Source of the DNA: Rothia terrae
GTDB taxonomy: Bacteria; Actinomycetota; Actinomycetes; Actinomycetales; Micrococcaceae
NCBI RefSeq assembly: GCF_012396615.1
Contig: NZ_JAAXPV010000001.1
Coordinates: forward strand, 186,001 to 250,000
DNA: 64,000 bases
Reading direction: 5' to 3'
The notes beneath the pieces are model-generated. The model did no database searches, was not told the DNA's origin, and worked only from the letters and a program-made list of their open reading frames with translations. Position 1 is the stretch's first letter. The number at the start of each line of letters is the position of its first letter. Made by a program: the position numbers and the translations under genes. Below are positions 1-8,682 of this stretch, piece after piece.

Positions 1-1042
1 CGGATTCTTCTTCTGCGATGAATGTTTGCCCATGCACGAAAACGGTATGTGCATCATCGCTTTCAACGGTGAGACAGAGGTTCTTCACAAAACCTACTAT
101 TCCATCGGTGGCGGCTTCATCGTAGATCAAGAGAACTTCGCAAAGCGCGGCGAGAGCGGGGCTGAGGTCCCCTACGATTTCAGCAATGCAGAAGAGATGC
201 TGGAACTGTGCGAAAAGCACAATCTCACTCTTCCAGAGCTCGGCTGGGCTAATGAAACAGCAGTGCGAAGCGAGGACGAGATTCGCGCTCATATCCATAA
301 GGTGTGGGAAGTCTGGCACGCAGGTGTAGAACGCGGCTCTCACTCTGATAGGCCATTGCCCGGTAACCTTTTGCTTCCGCGTCGCGCAGCAGCCCTGCGT
401 CGTCGCTTAGAAGCTCAAGAGACCACCGATGCTATGAGTGTGCTGAGCTGGATCAATATGTTCGCATTTTCGGTTTCTGAAGAAAACGCATCATGCGGAC
501 GCGTGGTCACAGCTCCCACGAACGGTGCGTGCGGTGTGGTTCCAGCGGTTCTGCACTACTACGACAAGTTTGTGGCTCCTGTTGATGAGAAGATACTGAC
601 CGATTACATTCTTGCTTGTAACCAGATTGCATCGCTCTACAAGATGAATGCATCGATTTCAGTAGCTGAAGTTGGTTGCCAGGGTGAAATCGGTGTTGCG
701 TGCTCAATGGCGGCCGGCGGTTTAGCCCAGCTTCTTGGAGCAACACCCGAGCAGGTCTGCGTTGCATCTGAGATCGGCATGGAACACAACTTGGGTCTTA
801 CCTGTGACCCGGTTCTTGGGCAGGTACAGGTTCCCTGTATCGAGCGTAACGGTGTGGCATCGGTTGAGGCTATCAATGCAGCTAACATGGCACTACAGCG
901 TGAAACCACGCCCAGTGTCTCGTTGGATAAGGTCATCGAAACCATGTACCTGACCGGTAAAGATATGAATTGCAAGTACCGAGAGACCTCGCTGGGCGGC
1001 TTAGCTTCCGTTATCAAGCCCAAGGTAGCTCCCTGCGGTTAA
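1..1042 (+). CDS. sdaA: L-serine ammonia-lyase, iron-sulfur type (C-terminal part)
   Basis: Deaminates L-serine to pyruvate and ammonia in the cytoplasm. The reading frame is open from base 2 (G-F-F-F-C-D-E-C) into the protein, so the gene begins before the window and only its 3' part is seen. Family marks include APTNGACG near base 515 and three Cys codons near 803 (LTCDPV), 836 (VPCIER) and 971 (MNCKYRE), which match the three Fe-S ligand cysteines of single-chain bacterial serine dehydratases. The frame ends in TAA. A YheO/DauR-type regulator follows 95 bp downstream on the same strand and may sense a related amino acid; that link is inference. The upstream promoter cannot be seen. Confidence 0.95.
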   Translation, partial: GFFFCDECLPMHENGMCIIAFNGETEVLHKTYYSIGGGFIVDQENFAKRGESGAEVPYDFSNAEEMLELCEKHNLTLPELGWANETAVRSEDEIRAHIHKVWEVWHAGVERGSHSDRPLPGNLLLPRRAAALRRRLEAQETTDAMSVLSWINMFAFSVSEENASCGRVVTAPTNGACGVVPAVLHYYDKFVAPVDEKILTDYILACNQIASLYKMNASISVAEVGCQGEIGVACSMAAGGLAQLLGATPEQVCVASEIGMEHNLGLTCDPVLGQVQVPCIERNGVASVEAINAANMALQRETTPSVSLDKVIETMYLTGKDMNCKYRETSLGGLASVIKPKVAPCG

Positions 1043-1137
1043 CTAATACCTGTACATAGTTAGGGGGCGCTTCGCTTGATTCTAAGCGGATGCACCCCAT
1101 TCTTATAAAAAGTTTGTGTCATAATAAATGAAATTTT

Positions 1138-2004
1138 ATGAGTTGCATAACACACGGCAGAATGAAGGCAAATGTGGCTACACCAGTTGAAAACACCAGC
1201 AGGTTTATTGAGCGCTACATTCCTCTCGTTGATTTTCTGGGCCAATCGTTAAGACCAAACGTTGAGATTGTGCTGCATGATCTTGATGTGCCTGACCGCT
1301 CCATCATTGCCATCGCCAATAGCCACATCAGCGGTCGTGAAATTGGTGGCCCCGTCACAGATTTTGCCCTCTGGTTTATGCAGCAGGGCAACACCGCCCA
1401 CGTACCCATGATGACAGGCTACCGTGCGGTCAATGCAGAAGGTCGCGTATGCCGCTCGTCCAGTTATTTCTTGCGCGATGAAAATGATGTCATGCGGGGG
1501 ATGCTCTGCATCAACGTTGATATTTCAGAGTGGATTCACCTGCGCGATGTTGCCGCGGGAATGTTGGGTGGCTCAGAAACAACCCTTCCCGATAAATTTG
1601 ACGCCTTTGGTGGCTACCCGGGGACGCCGCTCCCTGCCCATGCCGACGCTGTTGTTTCGCATTTTGTAGATAGCGTGCAGCCTCCAGCTCCGGACGAGGG
1701 CTTACCGGTGGCTGCTCCCGCGGCGGCGGCGCCAACGGCTCCTGTGGGTGAAAACGGGAAAGAAGTCATTACAGAAAGCCTGCGCTCCAATATTCAGAAC
1801 CTCATCGATTCAATGCTGAATACGGCACTGTCAAAGCAAAGTATTCCGCCAGAGCGTATGCAGAAGGAAGAGCGACTTGCTGTTGTAAAAGACCTGGAGG
1901 ATATGGGTTTCTTTATTCTCAAGGGTGGCATCACGGCAGCCGCTAAGCGCTTGGGGGTCTCTGAGCCGACCGTGTATCGAGATCTTGTACAGGTGCGAGA
2001 CTAA
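1138..2004 (+). CDS. YheO/DauR-type transcriptional regulator (PAS-like + HTH)
   Basis: A 288-aa predicted DNA-binding regulator. The N-terminal part (about residues 20-135) has the YheO PAS-like pattern, including RYIPLVDFLGQSLRPNVEIVLHD and the NSHISGREIGGP stretch given here in pieces. The C-terminal 45 residues form a helix-turn-helix (GGITAAAKRLGVSEPTVYRD). They are joined by an Ala/Pro-rich linker around residues 170-205 that is longer than usual for the family. In DauR of Pseudomonas this family controls D-amino acid catabolism. Position just downstream of serine dehydratase suggests an amino-acid signal, which is inference. The start is uncertain: ATG 1138 lacks a clear Shine-Dalgarno, and ATG 1162 (MKANVATP) is in frame and fits homologues. 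Confidence 0.85.
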   Translation: MSCITHGRMKANVATPVENTSRFIERYIPLVDFLGQSLRPNVEIVLHDLDVPDRSIIAIANSHISGREIGGPVTDFALWFMQQGNTAHVPMMTGYRAVNAEGRVCRSSSYFLRDENDVMRGMLCINVDISEWIHLRDVAAGMLGGSETTLPDKFDAFGGYPGTPLPAHADAVVSHFVDSVQPPAPDEGLPVAAPAAAAPTAPVGENGKEVITESLRSNIQNLIDSMLNTALSKQSIPPERMQKEERLAVVKDLEDMGFFILKGGITAAAKRLGVSEPTVYRDLVQVRD

Positions 2005-2010
2005 GTAGAT

Positions 2011-2075
2011 AAAAAATTACCCGGTTCCGCGCTTCATGCCCTGGTTTTGGTGGATGTGGCGCGGAAACCGGGTAA
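2011..2075 (-). terminator. Long hairpin, terminator-like toward the minus strand
   Basis: Arms 2017-2032 and 2059-2075 pair with a single bulged base (TTACCCGGTT... / ...AACCGGGTAA) around a 26-nt loop. On the minus strand the stem is followed by a run of six T (complement of 2011-2016), so it could stop transcription coming from the initiator tRNA. On the plus strand it begins seven bases after the regulator stop codon but lacks a T run. Confidence 0.5.
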
Positions 2076-2102
2076 CTTTCTCGCAGCTAATTGTGGATAA
2101 GC

Positions 2103-2136
2103 AAAAAGACCCAGTTCCGAAGAACTGGGTCTTTTT
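2103..2136. terminator. Bidirectional intrinsic terminator
   Basis: An 11-bp perfect stem (2107-2117 with 2122-2132, core GACCCAGTTC) closes a 4-nt loop and is flanked by A5 on the left and T5 on the right. It therefore works as a rho-independent terminator for the regulator on the plus strand and for the initiator tRNA on the minus strand. Confidence 0.85.
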
Positions 2137-2143
2137 CTTTATC

Positions 2144-2218
<75 letters not shown>

Positions 2219-2230
2219 GCGTTGATATTT

Positions 2231-2259
2231 ACTTTACACACCTTAAACAGTCATTGCAA
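2231..2259 (-). promoter_or_regulatory. Promoter of the initiator tRNA
   Basis: On the minus strand a -35 box TTGCAA (2259-2254) and a -10 box TAAAGT (2236-2231) are separated by exactly 17 nt, placing the transcription start a few bases before the tRNA 5' end at 2218. The 202-bp space up to the UPF0182 gene otherwise holds only that gene's terminator; a further TATAAT lies near 2293 on the minus strand. Confidence 0.7.
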
Positions 2260-2359
2260 ACCAATTTGCCCGTTTGAGACTCAAAACACAATTATAAGCA
2301 CGATTGGGCGTAGATAACCAGAGGCTCTTTGAGGAACTCCCCTACCGCATCCCAAGTAA

Positions 2360-2395
2360 AACCCCTGCCGCACAGAACAGTACGGCAGGGGGTCA
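2360..2395 (-). terminator. Terminator of the UPF0182 gene
   Basis: Arms CCCCTGCCG (2362-2370) and CGGCAGGGG (2383-2391) form a strong hairpin. On the minus strand it is followed by TTTTACTTG, 26 bp past the stop codon of the UPF0182 gene. Confidence 0.75.
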
Positions 2396-2420
2396 ATGAC
2401 GCTGACTTGATGCGAGTAAA

Positions 2421-5400
2421 CTACTTGTTCGCGCCGTCAGCCTCGATAGCACGATCCAACGCTTCTTGAAGTCGTTTCTGAGCTTCGCCGTAGGCAGCCC
2501 AGTCGCCCTTCTTCATCGCAGCGTCGGCGTCCTTCATTGCAGTATTAGCGTCATCGAGTGCCTGCTGCAGGCTACGCGTATCAGCAGAAGAAGCTGAATC
2601 ATTAGAGTCAGACTTATTCTCATCAACCGACTCCGTGCCGGTCTCAGCAGCTGCCTTCTTCTCATCAACTCCGGAGTCAGCGGCTACATTTGCCCCGGAA
2701 TCTCCACCGAAGACCTCATTCAGCGCCTCATCCAAGGTAGGAGCAAAGCCCACCTTATCGCCAAAGCTGACCAGCACACGACGCAAGGTCGGGTAAGCAG
2801 AATCGCCGGATGACTGCACATAGACAGGTTGCACATACAAAATGCCGTCACCCACGGGCAAGGTCAACAGATTACCGTTGATCACAGTGGACGCACCGCG
2901 ACGTAAGAGGTTAAGTTCCGTCGACACATCGGCATCAGAGTTGAAGTTATTCTGCGCCTGGCCGGGACCAGGAACAACCGATGAACGTGGCATCTCTAAC
3001 AGCTTGAGCTTGCCGTAGTCCGCGCTACGTTCACCATCCTTACCGGTACCCGCATCGCCGTTCGCCGCCAAGAAACCATACATCACGTTACGCGTGTTGG
3101 AATCTGACTGCTGCGGAATAAACGAGGTGGTCAGCGAGAACGCTGCCTTCTTTTCATCGGGCATCTGTAATGAGAGGTAGTACGGCGGCAAAGGCTGAGG
3201 AGTCTCAGACTCAACGGTGGGATCGTTAGGAGTTGCCCACACGTCGTCGCCTGCGTAGAGGCTGTTCGCGTCAGTCACGTGATGCGTGTTAAGCATCTCG
3301 CGCTGCACCTTGAACATATCCTGCGGATAGCGCACGTGATCCAGCAGTTCGGAGCTCATTTCTTTGTAGCTCTTCAGATTATTCGGGAATACCTTTTGCC
3401 ATGCCTGCAGTACGGGGTCCTCTTCATCCCACGCGTACAAGGTGACAGAACCGTCATACGCATTGACCGTAGCCTTCACCGAGTTACGGATGTAGTTGAC
3501 CTCATCCTGCGGCAGTGCCTGCGCCACACCCGCTGCGGTCTCTGAGTCTGAAGTAGCCGCATCCAGCTGTGAATTCTCAGAATAGGGGTACTGGTCAGAG
3601 GTGGTGTAGGCGTCCACAATCCACTGCACCTGACCGTCAACAATTGCCGGGTAGGGGTTACCATCAACGGTCAGATAGGGCGCTACCTTCTCAACGCGTT
3701 CTGACGGATTGCGGTTGTAGAGAATCTGCGAGTTATCTCGCACGACGTCCGATAGCAAGATATCAGTGGACTGGAACTTGATAGCGTACGCCAGACGACT
3801 CAGAGCATTACCGATGCTAGGGCCACCGTTACCGGTGAAGGTGTACTTGGCATCGCCCTTCTCATCACCTGCAGTTTGAGGGCGGTCAAGCTCAAGAGCT
3901 TCGTCTCCCTCGCCGCCACCGACAATGGAGTAGTCCGGTGAAGACTGGCCAAAATAGATGCGCGGCTCGTAGTCCTTAGAGATATCACCGGTCGCAGTAA
4001 TACCCGACTGAGTGAACTTCGGCTTGCCATCTGATTCAACCTGGTTACCGGAGGCCGCAATAACACCGTAGCCGTGAGTATAAACCACGTGCTGATTCAG
4101 CCACGATGAGTCAGCGTTTTGCTGGGGATTGAGCTCACGGGCAGCCAAAACGGTATCTTGGACCTCGCCGTCAATCTCATAGCGGTCAACTGCCAGGTTA
4201 TCTTCAAAACGGTAGTAGGGTCGGAACTGCTGAAGCTGCGCAAAAGCATCTGACACTACGTTCGGGTCAAGCAAACGAATGTTTGAAACGGTCTCTGACT
4301 GACCTTTCAACGCGCCGGATGCGGCGTTGGTAGTCGCGTCGTAATCGCTAGTTTCGATTTTATCGAGACCGTAGGCAGCACGCGTCATATCGATGTTGCG
4401 TTGAATGTACTCGTTCTCGTAGGCCTGCTCGTTAGGGGTGACCTGAAAACGCTGAACAATCCACGGGTAGATACCGCCTACCACAAGGCTGGTTATCAGC
4501 AAGACTGCGGTGCCGATCAGAGGCAGGCGCCACTGATGAGAGACAGCTGCGTAGATAAACAAGGCGGCTACCAGCACAGCGGCAATCGCTAAGATTGCAC
4601 GCGTGGGAATAATAGCGTTGACGTCCGTGTACATAGCACCGGCCCAGCGTCCGGACTGGCTCTGAATCGCGGTGTAGCGTTCAAGCCAATAGCGCACGCC
4701 GCGCACCACGATAAACAAGGCGATCAAAACAGCAATATGACGCTTGAAGTGCCGAGTGGTTTCAACACCGCGGTCGAGTACCTTGATGCCGCCGTTGAAG
4801 TAGTGGACCACAATAGCGCCGATAGCTGAGATCACGATTGCTGAGCTCAAAAAGCCTGTGAGCAAGTTCCAGAACGGCAGATTAAAAACGTAAAAGCCGA
4901 TATCTTTGTTGAACTCGGGGTCGGTCTGACCGAAATCTACGCCGTTGAAAAACAGCAGAACAGTTTTCCATTGAGTCATCAACGAAGACGCTAAGAACAC
5001 GCCCACAATAAGCGGCACAACCCACGTCAACGTCTTGCTCAGGGAATCACCGGCTTTGCGGTAACGGTTAAGGTTCTGGTTGAACATATCCTGCAGTTCC
5101 ACAAAAGGATCCTGCGGACGCTGCGGAATGGGGTTACCCTGAGCATCGAACTGCTGTGGACGCTGGTGAGTAGTACGCGGACGCGATGTCGTCTGCGCCT
5201 GCGGATCTGCATGTTTAAGAGCGTACCGGATACTAGCCCACAGTGGCAGGGCAATCAGCAAAGTACCCACGCAAAACAGCACGATTTTCACTAGGTTCTC
5301 GGTTACAAAGACGTTGCCGAAACCGAGCTGGTTGAACCAGAGCACCTCGGTGTACACCTGGGTGGCGAACACAAAGAGTGCAATGAGAATGCCCACGATG

Positions 5401-5477
5401 ATAAGAGTGAGCGTGAGGGTGTTATTTTTGCGCTTACCTGATGGGGCGGGCCGCACGCTGGATGGTCCGTTTATCAC
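2421..5477 (-). CDS. UPF0182 family membrane protein
   Basis: A 1018-aa member of UPF0182 (COG1615), a conserved actinobacterial membrane family of unproven function. About seven transmembrane helices occupy roughly residues 18-345. A large domain follows, rich in aromatic and acidic residues and predicted extracytoplasmic, and then a low-complexity Asp/Ser/Ala tail from about 930 ending in a charged helix. Homologues of the same size are usual, so the gene looks complete. The start is GTG at 5477 with GAGGAAA six bases upstream; the nearby ATG runs into TGA after four codons. It lies next to the PDZ/Lon-like protease gene, the order seen in mycobacteria (Rv3193c-Rv3194c). Confidence 0.93.
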   Translation of the reverse strand: MINGPSSVRPAPSGKRKNNTLTLTLIIVGILIALFVFATQVYTEVLWFNQLGFGNVFVTENLVKIVLFCVGTLLIALPLWASIRYALKHADPQAQTTSRPRTTHQRPQQFDAQGNPIPQRPQDPFVELQDMFNQNLNRYRKAGDSLSKTLTWVVPLIVGVFLASSLMTQWKTVLLFFNGVDFGQTDPEFNKDIGFYVFNLPFWNLLTGFLSSAIVISAIGAIVVHYFNGGIKVLDRGVETTRHFKRHIAVLIALFIVVRGVRYWLERYTAIQSQSGRWAGAMYTDVNAIIPTRAILAIAAVLVAALFIYAAVSHQWRLPLIGTAVLLITSLVVGGIYPWIVQRFQVTPNEQAYENEYIQRNIDMTRAAYGLDKIETSDYDATTNAASGALKGQSETVSNIRLLDPNVVSDAFAQLQQFRPYYRFEDNLAVDRYEIDGEVQDTVLAARELNPQQNADSSWLNQHVVYTHGYGVIAASGNQVESDGKPKFTQSGITATGDISKDYEPRIYFGQSSPDYSIVGGGEGDEALELDRPQTAGDEKGDAKYTFTGNGGPSIGNALSRLAYAIKFQSTDILLSDVVRDNSQILYNRNPSERVEKVAPYLTVDGNPYPAIVDGQVQWIVDAYTTSDQYPYSENSQLDAATSDSETAAGVAQALPQDEVNYIRNSVKATVNAYDGSVTLYAWDEEDPVLQAWQKVFPNNLKSYKEMSSELLDHVRYPQDMFKVQREMLNTHHVTDANSLYAGDDVWATPNDPTVESETPQPLPPYYLSLQMPDEKKAAFSLTTSFIPQQSDSNTRNVMYGFLAANGDAGTGKDGERSADYGKLKLLEMPRSSVVPGPGQAQNNFNSDADVSTELNLLRRGASTVINGNLLTLPVGDGILYVQPVYVQSSGDSAYPTLRRVLVSFGDKVGFAPTLDEALNEVFGGDSGANVAADSGVDEKKAAAETGTESVDENKSDSNDSASSADTRSLQQALDDANTAMKDADAAMKKGDWAAYGEAQKRLQEALDRAIEADGANK

Positions 5478-5536
5478 GTTTTCCTCATCGATAGTAATGT
5501 CGTTGCCTTATGCCTTGTAGGCAGGCACTGCTTGAA

Positions 5537-5559
5537 TTTCAAAATGTGCGATTTTGAAA
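5537..5559. promoter_or_regulatory. AT-rich inverted repeat upstream of the UPF0182 gene
   Basis: TTTCAAAAT and ATTTTGAAA are perfect 9-bp arms around GTGCG, 60 bp upstream of the UPF0182 start. Its symmetry and AT content fit either an operator or a hairpin in the leader. It is the only marked structure in this 190-bp gap apart from a weak TTGAC/GTCAA hairpin just after the PDZ protease stop codon. Confidence 0.4.
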
Positions 5560-5667
5560 AAATTATTACTATCTATTGTGCCAGCTCACGCCTGCAGATA
5601 TAAGGCGAGATGACCTTGTTAAGCGGTTTTAAGCCCCAAATCTTTGACGTTCGGTCAATATTCAGAC

Positions 5668-6807
5668 TTACGGGGCCGGGCAGGATGCGAAGTCTGAGGG
5701 ATCTTTACTGCCCTCCCCTATCTGCTGCACTGTTTGAGCTGCCTCATCCAGAGTCTTCACAGGAATAACAGTCAGGCCTTCGGGGATTCGTTCGGCAATA
5801 TCCGCACAATTATCGGCAGGTAGCAAGAAGATTTGGGCACCGGCGTCTTGAGCACCGGTCAGTTTCTGCGGCGCCCCGCCGATAGCACCAACGTTTCCGG
5901 CGCTATCGATGGTACCTGTTCCCGCAAAATGCTTGCCACCGGTCATGTTCACTTCATTGAGCTCATCGATAATGCCCAAGGCAAACATCATGCCTGCGCT
6001 TGGACCACCGACCTCTTCAAGTCCGTAATTTACGGTAAACGGGAACGTGTAGTCCTTCTTGATGTAGAGCCCCAGCAGATACTTTTGAGAATCTTCGTTA
6101 TAACGAGGAGTTACTGCGACGTTGTGTTCCTTACCATCGCGTTCCACCGTTACTGTGATCTCTTTACCGTCTGATTCATCAACCAGTTTGTTCAGCTGAT
6201 CATAATGCTCAAGTTTTTCACCGTTGATAGCGGTAACAACGTCGTTTTCTTGAATCTTGTCTGCGCTGGCACTGTCATCAGCCAAATCTGCAACCACAAG
6301 TTTCTCAGTGAAATCCTTCTTGAGATACGTCAATGCAGCTGCCTCAGCATTTTGCTGGGAATCTGTCATATCGGCAGCGTTTTGTGCGCTCACCTCGTCA
6401 GAAGACGTGGTGGGAGCATACATCAGCGCGCTCGGCACCACGTTGGATGCCTTATCAAAGAAATTCGCCAGCACATACAGCGAATTCACATCGGTATTAG
6501 GCCCGCCCGCAACAGATACGGTGGTCATATCTAGCTGTCCCTCGACCGGGTAAGATTTCTCCCCCTCAATAGTAATCAGTTGCTTGCCGTCATATTCACC
6601 GATGGTGTTGAAGGTAGGCCCGGGCTGCTCAGTAATGTACTGCACCGGAATCACAAACGAGCCAAGCGCCAACAACGCCGTACCAAAACCGCAAGCGCGA
6701 GCAAGCGTCCACGGGCGACGCGAACGATTTGCGCGCCGCAAATTGTGGGCTCGCTTGGACTGATTCTCGGATGCAAAAGAAATAGAAGAAGGACGCTCAC
6801 TGTGCAT
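5668..6807 (-). CDS. PDZ domain-containing Lon-like serine protease (YlbL family)
   Basis: A 379-aa membrane-anchored protease. After a basic cytoplasmic start there is one transmembrane helix (about residues 35-58), then a PDZ domain (about 170-240), then a Lon-type S16 domain. The catalytic Ser lies in GGPSAGMMFALGI and the Lys in GAIGGAPQKLTGA, so the Ser-Lys dyad looks intact. Such proteins act at the outer face of the membrane; natural substrates are mostly unknown. The ATG at 6807 has no Shine-Dalgarno but is preceded by TACTCT seven bases upstream, suggesting a leaderless transcript. It is divergent from the DUF2342 gene. Confidence 0.92.
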   Translation of the reverse strand: MHSERPSSISFASENQSKRAHNLRRANRSRRPWTLARACGFGTALLALGSFVIPVQYITEQPGPTFNTIGEYDGKQLITIEGEKSYPVEGQLDMTTVSVAGGPNTDVNSLYVLANFFDKASNVVPSALMYAPTTSSDEVSAQNAADMTDSQQNAEAAALTYLKKDFTEKLVVADLADDSASADKIQENDVVTAINGEKLEHYDQLNKLVDESDGKEITVTVERDGKEHNVAVTPRYNEDSQKYLLGLYIKKDYTFPFTVNYGLEEVGGPSAGMMFALGIIDELNEVNMTGGKHFAGTGTIDSAGNVGAIGGAPQKLTGAQDAGAQIFLLPADNCADIAERIPEGLTVIPVKTLDEAAQTVQQIGEGSKDPSDFASCPAP

Positions 6808-6874
6808 GCGTACTAGAGTACCGCGAAAACATGCAAAGACGCTGATAACGGCACTACCCGCCCAGCACCGTCAC

Positions 6875-6899
6875 AAGAACCACTTTGGAACCGGTTCTT
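6875..6899. promoter_or_regulatory. Inverted repeat in the divergent promoter region
   Basis: AAGAACC and GGTTCTT (6875-6881 and 6893-6899) flank a spacer, and GAACCGGTTC (6888-6897) is a perfect 10-bp palindrome inside it. It lies between the divergent PDZ protease and DUF2342 genes and could be an operator for either. No regulator gene is adjacent. Confidence 0.4.
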
Positions 6900-6993
6900 C
6901 TCGGCTGTGCGCTAAACACTTACGCAACTCCCAGCAAAAATCTGTAACGTAGAGACAGTAAGCCTGTTTTGGTAAGGCAACGAAAGGTGCACA

Positions 6994-8406
6994 ATGTCTA
7001 ACAACCCCTTCGGTGAAAACGGCCAAGACCCGTTCGAAGAATTCTTCAAAAAACTCAGCCAAAACGGCGGCGCAAACTTCAACGCTGATGACTTGCGCGG
7101 CATGGGAATCCCGCTCGATCCCTCAATGCTCCAAGGCATCTTTTCCCAGTTCACCAATATGATGAACGGGCAGGGTGAGGACGGTAGCGTCAACTGGGAT
7201 ATGGCTCGCCAGCACGCGCGTCAGACTGTTGCAGCTAAAAACGATCCTTCAGTCACCGCCAACCAGAAATCAGCGGTACGCGACGCATCTCAACTAGCAG
7301 ATTTGTGGCTTGACCCCGTCGTTGAATTCTCACGCCCCGACTACGCCACCGAAAGCTGGTCACGCTCAGAATGGGTAGAGAACTCATTCGACACCTGGAC
7401 CGAAATCGCAAGCCCCGTCGCTGAAGAGACCACCAACGCTATGAACGAGTCCATTCAGCAGCAGATCCCCGAAGAAATGAAGGGAATGCTCGGTGGCGGT
7501 AATCTGCTCGGCGGTATCGGCTCCATGATGTTTGGCATGCAGGTCGGCTCAGGAGTTGCCCAGCTAGCGCAAGAAGTTCTCTCTACCAACGACATCGGCA
7601 TCCCACTGATCTCAGGACGCAGCGCGCTACTACCCGACGCCATCAAGTCCTTCACCGACGATCTAGAAATCCCAGCCCAGGAAGTCATGCTCTACCTGGC
7701 TGTTCGTGAAGCTGCCCTCGTTCGTCTGCACAAGGCAAACCCCTGGCTACGCGAAGACATCATGAGCCTCATCAAGCGCTTTGCCCGCGGTATCCACGTA
7801 GACATCGAACGCATCCAATCGCAGGCAGTTGAGATTGACCTTGATTCACTTAATCCCGAAAACCTGCAAGAAATCTTCGGTGCCGAAATGTTCGAACCCC
7901 AGCATACCGAGGACCAGCAACTAGCGCTCGATCGCATCGAAAACCTGCTAGCGCTCATTGATGGCTGGGCAACAGTGGTCACCGAACAAGCAACCAAGAA
8001 CCTGCCCAGTTCATCACGCATGAGCGAAGCAATGGCTCGACGACGCGCATCCGGCGGCCCCGTTCAGCACGTTTTCCAGGGCCTACTGGGCCTCAAAGTG
8101 CAACCCCGAAAGTTCCGTGAAGCAACCGATTTCTGGCGCACCTACGAATCAGAACACGGCGCAGTAGCACGCGATGGACTCTGGGAAGCACCCGAAAATC
8201 TGCCCACCAGCGAAGAAATGGATAACGCTCAAGCATTCGAAGAACGCAGCGAATTCCTCAACGCATCCGATGATGAGTTCGATGCAGCGCTTGAGAAACT
8301 TCTGGCAGGCGGATATGACGAGCCCGCGGAGGGCAGCTCCGATGAGAAAAAGACTGACGAGGACTCAGGCGAAGAAAAGCCTGAGGACGGTCCTCAAGAA
8401 AAATAA
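6994..8406 (+). CDS. DUF2342 family protein (putative zinc-dependent metalloprotease/hydrolase)
   Basis: A 470-aa protein of the actinobacterial DUF2342/TIGR03624 family, which databases label a zinc-dependent metalloprotease or coenzyme F420 biosynthesis-associated protein. I do not see an HExxH motif, so the enzymatic label is family knowledge rather than something the residues prove. Conserved family segments are visible as REAALVRLHKANPWLRED, RFARGIHVDIERIQ and LLALIDGWATVV. The N terminus is Asn/Gly rich, and the last 40 residues are an acidic Glu/Asp/Lys tail. ATG 6994 has a good ribosome site (AAAGGTGCACA). It is divergent from the PDZ protease, as in mycobacteria (Rv3194c/Rv3195). Confidence 0.85.
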   Translation: MSNNPFGENGQDPFEEFFKKLSQNGGANFNADDLRGMGIPLDPSMLQGIFSQFTNMMNGQGEDGSVNWDMARQHARQTVAAKNDPSVTANQKSAVRDASQLADLWLDPVVEFSRPDYATESWSRSEWVENSFDTWTEIASPVAEETTNAMNESIQQQIPEEMKGMLGGGNLLGGIGSMMFGMQVGSGVAQLAQEVLSTNDIGIPLISGRSALLPDAIKSFTDDLEIPAQEVMLYLAVREAALVRLHKANPWLREDIMSLIKRFARGIHVDIERIQSQAVEIDLDSLNPENLQEIFGAEMFEPQHTEDQQLALDRIENLLALIDGWATVVTEQATKNLPSSSRMSEAMARRRASGGPVQHVFQGLLGLKVQPRKFREATDFWRTYESEHGAVARDGLWEAPENLPTSEEMDNAQAFEERSEFLNASDDEFDAALEKLLAGGYDEPAEGSSDEKKTDEDSGEEKPEDGPQEK

Positions 8407-8447
8407 AAAGTGACTGAGATTATGATGAGTTGCTCTTAGATTGATAA

Positions 8448-8546
8448 GATGCGCAAGTCGCCAGCTGGCATCGGGTCTGGCGTGAATCACGGTGAGCGCC
8501 CCAGCGCGAATCCGTGAGAGGGACTGCTGGCGACGGCGCATCTTTT
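8448..8546 (+). ncRNA. Structured intergenic element, copy A (unidentified RNA candidate)
   Basis: A long imperfect stem: GATGCGC (8448-8454) pairs with GCGCATC (8536-8542), and GTCGCCAGC (8457-8465) pairs with GCTGGCGAC (8526-8534). Inside are TGGC...GGGTCTGGCGTGAATC and an inner hairpin CACGG-TGA-GCGC-CCCA-GCGC-GAAT-CCGTG, whose internal loop has facing GA steps, then AGAGGGACT. A T run follows directly (8543-8546), with more T at 8552-8556. A second copy at 33853-33928 keeps the loops but has different, still paired stems. The element lies between two convergent genes, so it regulates no downstream plus-strand gene. It might be a stand-alone small RNA or a dispersed repeat. No convincing promoter is seen and it matches no RNA family I know. 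Confidence 0.45.
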
Positions 8547-8580
8547 CAAGCTTTTTATTCCAGTGCAAATATTGGTGCAT

Positions 8581-8625
8581 ACAAATGCCGGGAACATCCC
8601 CTTCACGGGTGTTCCCGGCATTTGT
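8581..8625. terminator. Bidirectional terminator hairpin
   Basis: A 16-bp perfect stem, ACAAATGCCGGGAACA (8581-8596) with its complement at 8610-8625, plus a CCC/GGG extension in the loop. It sits between the convergent DUF2342 and DUF45 genes. There is no long T run, which is common for actinobacterial terminators. Confidence 0.7.
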
Positions 8626-8682
8626 GTATTTAGATGCTCTTCTTATCTAGCAAGAGAATCTGAGTCTTTCTGCAAAACACCG

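Noticed and set aside
2011-2075. Third copy of the structured element beside the initiator tRNA
   Set aside because: On the minus strand it contains GGCATGAA and a CCGGGT stem end, but it lacks GGGTCTGGC, the inner hairpin and GGACT, so the likeness is loose and the structure reads better as a terminator.
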